A program made the position numbers and the translations under genes. From Hymenobacter piscis (GTDB taxonomy: Bacteria; Bacteroidota; Bacteroidia; Cytophagales; Hymenobacteraceae), in contig NZ_JAHHZN010000003.1 of NCBI RefSeq assembly GCF_018760735.1, forward strand, positions 62,001-126,000: a stretch of 64,000 bases of DNA, in the 5' to 3' direction. The notes under the pieces were generated by a model. That model was not told the origin of the DNA. It did no database searches and worked only from the letters and a program-made list of their open reading frames with translations. Positions within the stretch are counted from its first letter, which is position 1. Every line of letters begins with the position of its first letter. Of this stretch, positions 7,653-14,761 are shown piece by piece.

Positions 7653-9368
7653 ATGCGCTTTTGGCTCGCCCTGCTCCTGCTGCTCCTTACGTTTTCCGCG
7701 TTTTCCACCTTTGCCCAGACCACCCGCCTGCGGGGCCGCGTGCTTGATGCGGCTACCCGGCGGGCCGTGCCCTTCGCCTCGGTGGGCGTGCCCGGCCGGC
7801 CCTTCGGCACGGTGGCCGATTCGGCGGGCTGGTTTGCGTTTGGGTTGCCCGATTCGGTGCGGGGGCCGGTGGTGGTATCCTGCGTGGGCTACCAGCGTGA
7901 GGTAGTGCCGGTGGCAAGCCTGCGGGCCGGGGCCGGGGCGGTGATTCGGCTCCGGCCCGCCGCCGTGCCCCTGGCTGCCGTTACGGTACGCCCCGGCAAA
8001 GCCCGCGCCCGCACCACCGGGCGCACCGCCGCCAGTACCTTCATGACGGCCCGCCTGTACACCGAGCCCGGCCCGGGCCAGGATGAGCGGGCCAAAGAGC
8101 AGGGCACCGTGCTGGTCCTGCCCGCCGACTGCCACCTGCGCACCCTGCGCCTGCACGTGGCCTTCAACCGGTTCCGGGCCGTCACGTTCCGCCTGCACCT
8201 GTACGCGGTGCGCGCCGGGCGGCCCGCCCAGCCCCTGCTCACCCAGGACATCCGCTTCACCGTGACCCAGCCCCGGGGCTGGGTGAGCGTGGACCTGGAG
8301 CCCTACCACCTCTACTTCCGGAACCGCCGGGAAGTGGCGGCCACCATCCAGTGGCTGCGCAGCGAGCAGCGGCCCGACAGCGCGGCGGGCTTTGCCCTTT
8401 CGGCCGTGCCGGGGCCGGGCCACGCCATTCTCACCCGCGACAAAAGCCAGGCCGAGTGGCAAACCGCGCCCGGCTACCTGAGTCTGAACCTCACCCTCGA
8501 CGACTACGGCCGCCCCACCAGCGGCGGTGCCTCGCCTGAGCCTGATTATGAGCTACCCGACAGTCTGCGCTACCTGCGCGAACTGGCCAGCCCGGCCGAA
8601 GCCACGGAAACCGCGCCGGCGGCGCCTGACCTGGTGGCTTACGGGAGCAATCCGGCGGCCGGCCACTACCTGCCCGTGCGGGGCGGGCGCCTCTATTACG
8701 AACGTTACGGCCGGGGTACCCCGCTACTGCTGCTCCACGGCAACAGCCAGTCGATTGCCGCCTTCCGCTACCAGCTGGGCGAGCTGGCGCGGCACTACGA
8801 CGTCATTGCCCTCGACACCCGCGCCCAGGGCCGCAGCCCGGATTTCACTACCGCGGATTTCTCCTACCGCCTCTTTGCCGACGACGTGGGCCAGCTGCTC
8901 GATTCCCTGCACCTGCCGCCGGTAGACATACTGGGCTGGAGCGACGGGGGCAACACGGCCCTGGAGCTGGCCCGGGCCCACCCCGCCCGGGTGCGCCGAC
9001 TCGTGCTCATGGGCGCCAACCTCTTCCCCGGCCCCGCCGCCCTCGCCCCCGATTTGCTGACCTTGCTCCACCGCCAGCGCCGCGAAGCCGAGCTCCACCC
9101 CGATTCCCGGGACCCCCACCGCGCCCGCCTGATCCGGCTGCTGCTCCAGGAGCCCCAGCTCACGTTCGCCCAGATGGCCGCCATTCCGGGCCCGGTGCTG
9201 GTCATGGCCGGTGAACACGATGTCATTCGGGAAGCCCACACCCGGGCGCTGGCCCGCAGTCTGCCCCGGGGTGAGCTGCTGATTTTGCCCGGCGCCACCC
9301 ACTACGCCCCCCACGAAGTACCCGCTACGTTCACCCGGGCCGTCCTGGAATTTCTGGCCCGGCCCTGA
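7653..9368 (+). CDS. CarbopepD_reg domain - beta domain - alpha/beta hydrolase fusion
   Basis: A 571-residue exported protein. A signal peptide (MRFWLALLLLLLTFSAF) ends at FAQ. Residues about 24-105 match the CarbopepD_reg_2 fold (LRGRVLDAATRRAVPFASV, VSCVGYQ), usually found at the N-terminus of SusC/TonB-dependent receptors. Residues about 150-290 form a beta-rich middle segment of unknown type. Residues about 335-571 are an alpha/beta hydrolase with nucleophile S430 in GWSDGG, acid D523 in GEHD and base H550 in ATHYAP. A periplasmic or surface esterase or peptidase role is inferred; the substrate is unknown. The much longer open frame that begins at 6387 is rejected because it is antisense to the monooxygenase and because the signal peptide begins here. 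Confidence 0.85.
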   Translation: MRFWLALLLLLLTFSAFSTFAQTTRLRGRVLDAATRRAVPFASVGVPGRPFGTVADSAGWFAFGLPDSVRGPVVVSCVGYQREVVPVASLRAGAGAVIRLRPAAVPLAAVTVRPGKARARTTGRTAASTFMTARLYTEPGPGQDERAKEQGTVLVLPADCHLRTLRLHVAFNRFRAVTFRLHLYAVRAGRPAQPLLTQDIRFTVTQPRGWVSVDLEPYHLYFRNRREVAATIQWLRSEQRPDSAAGFALSAVPGPGHAILTRDKSQAEWQTAPGYLSLNLTLDDYGRPTSGGASPEPDYELPDSLRYLRELASPAEATETAPAAPDLVAYGSNPAAGHYLPVRGGRLYYERYGRGTPLLLLHGNSQSIAAFRYQLGELARHYDVIALDTRAQGRSPDFTTADFSYRLFADDVGQLLDSLHLPPVDILGWSDGGNTALELARAHPARVRRLVLMGANLFPGPAALAPDLLTLLHRQRREAELHPDSRDPHRARLIRLLLQEPQLTFAQMAAIPGPVLVMAGEHDVIREAHTRALARSLPRGELLILPGATHYAPHEVPATFTRAVLEFLARP

Positions 9369-9374
9369 GGCGGG

Positions 9375-9638
9375 CTACTCCACCCGCACCAGCGTCACCT
9401 CGTCGCGGGTGAAATCGAACTGCTTCTTATCCACCGGGCCGCGGCAGACCACCACCCGGGGCGGGGTTAGCTTGCCCCGGCGGCCGGGCTCGGTTTCGGC
9501 CTCGCCGGTGACGTCCACGGTGGCCACCAGCTCGCCGTTGCGCCGCAGCTCCCAGGGGCCGGGCTGGATTTTCCCTGCGGGGTAGCCTACCAGAAACGTT
9601 TCCTTGGGCGAGAGGGCAATAATATCGAGAACCTGCAT
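9375..9638 (-). CDS. Small conserved-looking hypothetical protein
   Basis: An 87-residue soluble protein beginning MQVLDIIALSPKETFLVGYP and ending near FDFTRDEVTLVRVE, predicted to be mostly beta strand. An ATG eight codons further upstream is possible, but the inner one gives a natural hydrophobic beta-strand start. It lies downstream of and in the same direction as the RES/Xre pair, 55 bases after the toxin stop, and ends 6 bases from the convergent hydrolase. No function recognised. Confidence 0.6.
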   Translation of the reverse strand: MQVLDIIALSPKETFLVGYPAGKIQPGPWELRRNGELVATVDVTGEAETEPGRRGKLTPPRVVVCRGPVDKKQFDFTRDEVTLVRVE

Positions 9639-9693
9639 AGTCGGGAGTAGGGAAAAGAGCAACGGAAAACAGCGTCAGCCCGAGGGCTGGAAC

Positions 9694-10155
9694 TTAGGCC
9701 GCGTCGTCGGCCTTGATGCGGGAATCGAACCGGAATTCTTCCCGGCGCACGATGCGGATGCGCTTAAAATCGGGGTGGCGACTGTGCAGGATATAGTTGA
9801 ACTCCTGGGGCACAATGGACGAGGGCACCCGCAGCACGGCCGAGGAGCGGCGGCGGTACCAAGCGTCGCCCAGGGGCTGGCACTGGGCGTAGCGGCTGGC
9901 CCCTTCCCAATCGGCGGGCAGTTGCTCGGGCCGAATCTCCTCGATCAGCAAATCGTCGGGAATTTCAATCACCAGCACCCGAAACAGCTCGGTGAGGCCT
10001 TCGCCGCTGCGGTGCACCACGTTTTCGAGGCAGGCCAGGGCCCGGGTCGCGGCCGTGTAAATCACGAACTGGTCGCGGTAATTCCAGCGCGCCCGGTAGC
10101 CCGAGGCGAACAGGTCATCGGCGTACTTGGCCAGGCAGATGCGGTAAACCAGCAT
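9694..10155 (-). CDS. RES-domain toxin (NAD+-degrading)
   Basis: A 153-residue protein matching the RES toxin family throughout: MLVYRICLAKYADDL, the GYRARWNYRDQFVIYTA segment with its conserved Arg, ALACLENVVHRSG with the conserved Glu, and SSIVPQEFNYILHSRHPDF with the conserved Ser and Asn. Members characterised elsewhere are NAD+ phosphorylases or glycohydrolases that stop growth by depleting NAD+. The gene follows its antitoxin by 12 bases, the standard order and spacing. All three residues that name the family appear present, so it is probably active. Confidence 0.92.
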   Translation of the reverse strand: MLVYRICLAKYADDLFASGYRARWNYRDQFVIYTAATRALACLENVVHRSGEGLTELFRVLVIEIPDDLLIEEIRPEQLPADWEGASRYAQCQPLGDAWYRRRSSAVLRVPSSIVPQEFNYILHSRHPDFKRIRIVRREEFRFDSRIKADDAA

Positions 10156-10167
10156 ACGGGCTCCGGC

Positions 10168-10629
10168 TCAGGACAGGTCGCCGTAGGCGATGCGCGTGAG
10201 CTCCTCGGCCACCAGATCAATGCCGCCGCTGGTTTCGAGCAGGCGCAGGGGCACTTCCTGATCGAGGCCGTGGGCGGGCTTGGCCAGCCAGCGCAGAAAC
10301 GCGGCCGCCTCGCCGAATACCTCCAGGCCGCGCTGGTAGAGGCTGATGATTTTGAGCGTCTTCTCGCTACGGGCGGCGCTGAGCGTCTTGTTTTCCTGGG
10401 AGTAGGTGCGCAGCGTTTTGGTCGAGAGCTCGTAGATGGCTTCCAGCTCGGGGGCCTGCAGCTGGTAGGCCTCGGCCACCTCGAAGGCCGTGGCGGCCGG
10501 TACGCCCTTGCGCGCCGCCATCACCAGGGCGTAGGCATCCTGGCCGGTGCGCCCCCAGGCGGCCCACCTTTTGCGCAGGGCGGCCGGCATCGGAACCGTG
10601 ACTTTGGGCTGGTGGGCGGCGGAGTGCAT
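10168..10629 (-). CDS. Xre/MbcA/ParS-type antitoxin
   Basis: A 153-residue antitoxin of the Xre family with the C-terminal toxin-binding domain formerly called DUF2384 (SEKTLKIISLYQRGLEVFG, then FLRWLAKPAHGLDQEVPLRL and LLETSGGIDLVAEEL). The N-terminal half carries the divergent HTH region (GVPAATAFEVAEAY ... AIYELSTKTLRTYSQ). Two starts are possible, 10671 and 10629; I prefer 10629 because the upstream start codon lies immediately beside the left half-site of a perfect inverted repeat that looks like the operator, so the longer reading would put coding sequence across it. It is the first gene of the pair and probably represses its own promoter, as family members do. Confidence 0.9.
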   Translation of the reverse strand: MHSAAHQPKVTVPMPAALRKRWAAWGRTGQDAYALVMAARKGVPAATAFEVAEAYQLQAPELEAIYELSTKTLRTYSQENKTLSAARSEKTLKIISLYQRGLEVFGEAAAFLRWLAKPAHGLDQEVPLRLLETSGGIDLVAEELTRIAYGDLS

Positions 10630-10657
10630 AGGGCTAAACGTTAACGGGTCGAAGCTA

Positions 10658-10690
10658 GGAAATTTTTCCATTCAACGCGGAAAAATTTCC
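10658..10690 (-). promoter_or_regulatory. Candidate autoregulatory operator of the RES/Xre pair
   Basis: Two 12-base half sites, GGAAATTTTTCC at 10658-10669 and GGAAAAATTTCC at 10679-10690, are exact reverse complements separated by nine bases; centre spacing is 21 bases, two helical turns. They lie 29-61 bases before the antitoxin ATG at 10629, where a repressor would block transcription. Confidence 0.6.
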
Positions 10691-10755
10691 GGGGGTTCGA
10701 CTTTCTGCTGATTAGCTGACTGTCGCCTGACTGCTCCCCCCGGTGTCTTAGACAC

Positions 10756-10791
10756 AAAAAAGCGGCGGCCCATTGCCGGACCGCCGCTTTT
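10756..10791 (-). terminator. Terminator after azoR
   Basis: Arms AAAAGCGGCGG and CCGCCGCTTTT flank a 12-base loop; on the minus strand the stem is followed by a T run. It lies 18 bases past the azoR stop and upstream of the antitoxin operator, isolating the two units. Confidence 0.7.
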
Positions 10792-10808
10792 ACCGGGCGC
10801 AATTCCCC

Positions 10809-11405
10809 TTACAGGGTGATGCTGTCGATGCCTTTCTGCAGGGCAATTTCTGCCTGGCCGGGCATGGCAGTGCCCTCGACCCGGAATACGGTTACGTCGG
10901 TCATGCCCAGGAAGCCGAGCACGGCCTTGAGGTAGGGTGCCACGAAGTCGTAGCCGGCGGCCGGACCTTCGGAGTACACCCCGCCGCTCGACATGGCCAC
11001 GTACACTTTCTTGCCTTTCAAGAGGCCTTCGGGGCCGCTTTCGGTGTAGCGGAACGTGATGCCGGCGCGGGCGATGTGGTCAACCCAGGCCTTGAGCGTG
11101 GAGGGAATACCGAAGTTGTAGAGGGGGGCGCCAATCACAATGACGTCGGCGGCCTGAAGTTCCGCAATGGCATCGTCGGAGTGAAGGGCCGCTTGCTGCT
11201 GCTCGGGGGTGCGGTTGGCGGGGGGCGTGAACAGGGCCGTCAGCTTGGCTTCTTCCAGCTGCGGGAAGGGACTGGTGGCCAGGTCGCGGGTAGTGACGGT
11301 GCTGCCGGGGTTGGCCGCCTGGAGCTTATCGAGGATGGCGTTGCCGAGTTTGATGCTGTAGGAAGCGGCCCCGCGGGGGCTGGAAACAACGTTGAGAATG
11401 TGCAT
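10809..11405 (-). CDS. azoR: FMN-dependent NADH-azoreductase
   Basis: A 198-residue flavodoxin-fold enzyme that reduces azo compounds and quinones with NADH and FMN in the cytoplasm. The N-terminal FMN phosphate loop (VVSSPRGAASYSIKLG), the APLYNFGIPSTLKAWVDH segment (about residues 93-110) and the AMSSGGVYSEG loop (about 138-148) are all typical. Length equals the family norm. The upstream region carries an exact -7 element embedded in two tandem palindromes, so the gene is likely induced when a repressor releases, as azoR genes often are by quinones or electrophiles. No regulator gene is adjacent. Confidence 0.95.
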   Translation of the reverse strand: MHILNVVSSPRGAASYSIKLGNAILDKLQAANPGSTVTTRDLATSPFPQLEEAKLTALFTPPANRTPEQQQAALHSDDAIAELQAADVIVIGAPLYNFGIPSTLKAWVDHIARAGITFRYTESGPEGLLKGKKVYVAMSSGGVYSEGPAAGYDFVAPYLKAVLGFLGMTDVTVFRVEGTAMPGQAEIALQKGIDSITL

Positions 11406-11479
11406 GAAGAGGGGAAGAAAAATGAATTGCTACCTGTTTGCTCGCGGCCGGCGGGCAGAAACGACTGCCGACCGCGCTA

Positions 11480-11510
11480 CAAATGTAACTACATTAAATG
11501 TATCTACATT
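11480..11510 (-). promoter_or_regulatory. azoR promoter overlapped by tandem palindromic operators
   Basis: On the minus strand 11487-11480 reads TACATTTG, an exact TAnnTTTG -7 box. The same bases belong to a palindrome AATGTA-AC-TACATT at 11482-11495, repeated as AATGTA-TC-TACATT at 11497-11510. The two 14-base palindromes are 15 bases apart. Binding would cover the promoter, which implies repression. Confidence 0.6.
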
Positions 11511-11565
11511 GTTCAGCGGTGTATCAATTATTTTTTTCTTCCTGCTTGCGCGTCTCTCCCGTCCG

Positions 11566-12642
11566 CTACGCGCCTACCGCATGCCGGGGCACCGGGTGCA
11601 GAATCAGCCAGATCAGCTCGCGCAGGATTTCGCCATCGGTCATCGAGCCCGAGTCGATGCCCTTACTCTGGGCATCGGCGCGGCGGATGAGGTGCACGAT
11701 GTCGCGGGTGCGGTGGAAGTCGAACACCTTCAGGCCGGTCTGGTAGTCGCGGCGGGCAAAGGCGCTGCGCACGCCCAGCTTGAGCCAGTCGGCATCCGAC
11801 GGGTTGGGGTTCTGGTGCAGGGCCAGCAGGCGCGAAAAGTAGTTGAAGAGCAGCGTCAGGTTGGGGATGAGCGGGTTGTTCTTGGGGTTGGCCTCGAAGT
11901 AGAGCAGGATGCGGTTGGCCTTGAGCACGTCGCGCCGGATCAGGGCCGTTTGCAGCTCGAAGATGTTGTACTCCTTGCTGATGCCCACCATGCGCTGCAC
12001 CAAGTCCTCGTCGAGGCTGTGGCCGGGCAGCAGGTTGAGCAGCATCTTGTCCACCTCGTTGGTGAGCCGGCTCAACTCGCCCCCGATGTATTCGGCCAGC
12101 ATATTGGTGGCCTGGGGCGTAATCTGCTGGCCTTTGCTGCGCACGTAGCTCGTGAGCCAGGGAGCCACCTGGTTGTCGTAGAGCTTCTTGCTGGTCATGA
12201 GCACCGTACCGGCCGGGGCGGGCTCCTTTTTATCACCGGCGAGCAGCTTGCCCAGCTTTTTGCGGGCATCGAGGGTTTTGTGCTTGTAGCAGAACACGAG
12301 CACGGTGCTCGGGAGCGGGTTTTTGAGGTAGGCTTCCAGAAACGGCCAGGCCTTCTCCGTTTCCAGATCGGCCACGGCCTGGGCTTCCTTCACAATGACG
12401 ACCGAGCGTTCGGCCATCATGGGGTAGCGCTTGGCCTGGCTCAGAATGCCGGCCACGTCGGTATCCTTGCCGTAGAGCACCACCTGATTGAAGCCCTTGT
12501 CGGGCTCAGGCAGCACGTGCTGCTCGAGCAGGTCGGCCACCAGGTCAATGTAGTAGGGCTCCTCCCCCTGCAGGAAATACACGGGCGCAAACTGCCGCTG
12601 CTGGAGCTGCTTGAGGATTTCGTCGGGACTGGAAACGGGCAT
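11566..12642 (-). CDS. holA: DNA polymerase III subunit delta
   Basis: A 358-residue clamp-loader delta subunit. It opens the beta sliding clamp with the delta-prime and gamma/tau subunits. Recognisable segments are FAPVYFLQGEEPYYIDLVAD near the N-terminus, the KRYPMMAERSVVIVKEA region (about 70-88), GELSRLTNEVDKMLL (about 188-202) and the C-terminal IFELQTALIRRDVLKA and LFNYFSRLL helices of the collar. Length fits the family. Transcribed leftward, divergently from tyrS, from a TAnnTTTG element at 12718-12725. Its stop lies 56 bases before the azoR operators. Confidence 0.93.
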   Translation of the reverse strand: MPVSSPDEILKQLQQRQFAPVYFLQGEEPYYIDLVADLLEQHVLPEPDKGFNQVVLYGKDTDVAGILSQAKRYPMMAERSVVIVKEAQAVADLETEKAWPFLEAYLKNPLPSTVLVFCYKHKTLDARKKLGKLLAGDKKEPAPAGTVLMTSKKLYDNQVAPWLTSYVRSKGQQITPQATNMLAEYIGGELSRLTNEVDKMLLNLLPGHSLDEDLVQRMVGISKEYNIFELQTALIRRDVLKANRILLYFEANPKNNPLIPNLTLLFNYFSRLLALHQNPNPSDADWLKLGVRSAFARRDYQTGLKVFDFHRTRDIVHLIRRADAQSKGIDSGSMTDGEILRELIWLILHPVPRHAVGA

Positions 12643-12717
12643 AAGGAGTTGTCAGCGGGTCGTTGTCAGTTGTCAGCCTCGCACAGGCCTTGGTGGGCGC
12701 CAGTAGGAAAGGCGTGG

Positions 12718-12725
12718 CAAAGGTA
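12718..12725 (-). promoter_or_regulatory. -7 element for holA
   Basis: Reads TACCTTTG on the minus strand, exact TAnnTTTG, 76 bases upstream of the holA ATG. Confidence 0.6.
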
Positions 12726-12737
12726 CCGCTAGGCCGT

Positions 12738-12745
12738 TACCTTTG
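12738..12745 (+). promoter_or_regulatory. -7 element for tyrS
   Basis: Reads TACCTTTG, exact TAnnTTTG, 79 bases before the tyrS ATG and only 12 bases from the holA element on the other strand, so the two polymerase sites must overlap. Confidence 0.6.
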
Positions 12746-12823
12746 CGGCTTCCCCAAATCCGGAAACCGGAAATAAGGCGACCCGACCTGACAACCGACA
12801 ACGATCAACTGACAACTTCCCTG

Positions 12824-14173
12824 ATGAACTTAATCGACGAACTGCGCTGGCGCGGGATGTTTCACGACATGATGCCCGGCACGGAGGAACACCTGCTCCA
12901 GCACGCGCCCATCACCGGCTACATCGGCTTCGACCCCACCGCGCCCTCCCTGCACATCGGCAACCTGGCCACCATTATGCTGCTGGTGCATCTGCAGCGG
13001 GCCGGCCACCGGCCCCTGGCCCTGGTGGGCGGGGCTACCGGCATGATTGGCGACCCCTCGGGCAAGTCGGCCGAGCGCAACCTGCTCGATGAGGACGCGC
13101 TGCGCCGCAACCAGGCCGGCATTCAGGCTCAGCTGGAGAAGTTTCTCGACTTCTCGGAAGGCCCCACCGGCGCTAAAGTGGTCAACAACTACGACTGGTT
13201 CAAGAACTTCGGCTTCCTGCAGTTCCTGCGCGAAGTGGGCAAGCACCTGACGGTGAACTACATGATGGCCAAGGACTCGGTCAAGCGCCGCATCGGCGGC
13301 AACGAGGACTCCGGCGCCGACGGCATCAGCTACACCGAGTTCAGCTACCAGTTGCTCCAGGGCTACGACTTCGTGCACCTGTTCCGCGAATATGGCTGCA
13401 CCCTGCAAATGGGCGCTTCGGACCAGTGGGGCAACATCACAACCGGCACCGAGCTCATCCGCCGCATGGGCGGCGAGCCGGAAGGCACTGACATAGCGAG
13501 CCAACAACCAACAACTAACAACCAACAACCAACCAAGGCCTACGCCCTCACCGGCCAGCTCATCACCAAAGCCGATGGCACCAAGTACGGCAAGAGCGAA
13601 ACCGGCACCGTCTGGCTCGATGGCTCCCTGACCAGCCCCTACCAGTTCTACCAGTTCTTTCTCAACGCCGCCGACGCCGACGTGCCCCGCCTCATCCGGG
13701 TGTTCACGCTGCTGAGTCAGGCCGAAATTGAGGCCCTGGAAGCCGAACACGCCCAGGCTCCCCATCTGCGCACCCTGCAGAAGGCCCTGGCCAAGGACGT
13801 CACCATCCGCGTGCATTCGGAGGCGGCCTACGAGGCGGCCCTGGCGGCCTCGCAGGTGCTGTTCGGCGGCGGCGAGCTTAGCTCCCTCGACGAAGCCACC
13901 CTGCTCGACGTATTTGCCGGCGTGCCTCACGTAGCGGTGCCCCGCGCCAGCCTCGCCGAGCACAACGTCATCAGCCTGCTCAGCGAGGCCACGGGCGGGG
14001 TCATCTTCGCTTCCAAGGGCGAGGCCAAGAAAATGATTCAGGCCGGGGGCGTGAGCCTGAACCGTGAAAAAGCCACGCTCGATCAGGCCGCTACCCAGGT
14101 GCCCCTGCTGCTGGATAAGTACGTAGTGGCTCAGAAGGGCAAGAAAAATTACTTCCTTATCAAGGTAGGGTAA
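12824..14173 (+). CDS. tyrS: Tyrosyl-tRNA synthetase with an in-frame repeat insertion
   Basis: A 449-residue class I synthetase that charges tRNA-Tyr. The HIGH signature is H44-I-G, the KMSKS loop is KYGKS (254-258) after LITKADGT, and the last 70 residues form the S4-like RNA-binding domain ([23 protein letters not shown]). The start [13 protein letters not shown] is the usual one; a longer in-frame reading from 12743 would include the promoter and repeat. Residues 223-237 are a low-complexity Gln/Asn/Pro/Thr segment encoded by tandem CAACAACCAA words identical to intergenic repeats elsewhere in the window. It sits just before the KMSKS-loop strand, where tyrosyl-tRNA synthetases normally have no such insert. 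The frame and all signatures are intact, so the enzyme is probably functional. Confidence 0.95.
   Translation: MNLIDELRWRGMFHDMMPGTEEHLLQHAPITGYIGFDPTAPSLHIGNLATIMLLVHLQRAGHRPLALVGGATGMIGDPSGKSAERNLLDEDALRRNQAGIQAQLEKFLDFSEGPTGAKVVNNYDWFKNFGFLQFLREVGKHLTVNYMMAKDSVKRRIGGNEDSGADGISYTEFSYQLLQGYDFVHLFREYGCTLQMGASDQWGNITTGTELIRRMGGEPEGTDIASQQPTTNNQQPTKAYALTGQLITKADGTKYGKSETGTVWLDGSLTSPYQFYQFFLNAADADVPRLIRVFTLLSQAEIEALEAEHAQAPHLRTLQKALAKDVTIRVHSEAAYEAALAASQVLFGGGELSSLDEATLLDVFAGVPHVAVPRASLAEHNVISLLSEATGGVIFASKGEAKKMIQAGGVSLNREKATLDQAATQVPLLLDKYVVAQKGKKNYFLIKVG
13500..13535. repeat. CAACAACCAA word repeat inside tyrS
   Basis: Tandem copies of CCAACAACCAACAA/CTAACAA lacking any G. The complement (TTGGTTGTTGG) is the same word seen after the LON-protein stop at 58504. 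It contributes residues of the tyrS insertion in frame. Confidence 0.7.
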
Positions 14174-14201
14174 GCGGCCACTCACCGAATTACCCACGCA
14201 C

Positions 14202-14237
14202 AAAGAGGCCCTGCCGATACGTCAGCAGGGCCTCTTT
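14202..14237 (+). terminator. tyrS terminator
   Basis: A perfect 13-bp stem (14202-14214 with 14225-14237), ten-base loop and a following T run, 29 bases after the tyrS stop. Confidence 0.85.
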
Positions 14238-14278
14238 TTTTCGGTAGTTGCTCGGGCCGCGCGGGGCGGCCCGGTCAC

Positions 14279-14521
14279 TTACTTCTTTTTGGCAGGAGCC
14301 GCTTTTTTAGCAGCAGGAGCCGCTTTAGCAGGGGCCGCAGCAGCAGGAGCGTCGTTCTTCTTGTTCTGAACTTCGGTGCGAATGGTCTGGGCCATGTTCT
14401 TCAGCTCCTGCATGCCTTTGCGCACGCGGGTACCAGCGGCCGAGTTGCCCTTATCGTAGAACTTTTCGAAATCGCCTTCCAGCGACATTACGAGGTCCTT
14501 CAGTTCGCTAAAATTGCTCAT
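14279..14521 (-). CDS. Histone H1-like (Hc1 family) DNA-binding protein
   Basis: An 80-residue basic protein. The N-terminal half (MSNFSELKDLVMSLEGDFEK) is an amphipathic helix pair; the C-terminal 30 residues are an Ala/Lys/Pro tail (AAPAKAAPAAKKAAPAKKK) like that of eukaryotic H1 and chlamydial Hc1. Such proteins bind and compact DNA non-specifically. I start at the ATG at 14521, since the 15 residues upstream do not fit the family. It stands alone between the tyrS terminator and an AT-rich promoter region, convergent with tyrS. Confidence 0.85.
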   Translation of the reverse strand: MSNFSELKDLVMSLEGDFEKFYDKGNSAAGTRVRKGMQELKNMAQTIRTEVQNKKNDAPAAAAPAKAAPAAKKAAPAKKK

Positions 14522-14710
14522 GTTGGGAGGGGTTAATTGGTGTGGAAAAGTGTTTACTGGGCCCAATATACAGTGATTTCAAATACAAGCAAGAGGAGGT
14601 GTTTTTTTCTCAAACGCCTTTTCAAGCCTGATAACGCACTTTTTAGTCCCCATTTTCCCCTCGTCACCCGCATACTGGCCCCGGTCTGGCCGGGAATAAT
14701 CCTAAAACAG

Positions 14711-14741
14711 AAAGCCAGCCTCCGGTTCGGAAGCTGGCTTT
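14711..14741 (-). terminator. Terminator of the PLP-enzyme gene
   Basis: A 9-bp stem AAAGCCAGC/GCTGGCTTT with an inner 4-bp stem; T-rich on the minus strand after it. It lies 21 bases past the stop at 14762. Confidence 0.65.
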
Positions 14742-14761
14742 TGTACTTAGCCGAGGCCGAC

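Larger units (their letters stand above)
12646..12818. repeat. Word-repeat palindrome (GTTGTCAG type) around the holA-tyrS promoters
   Basis: The left arm (12646-12678) contains GTTGTCAG-like words three times; the right arm (12781-12818) carries the complement CTGACAAC-like words. The arms can pair across about 100 bases that contain the two divergent promoters. The same word family occurs at 21651-21732. Confidence 0.55.
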
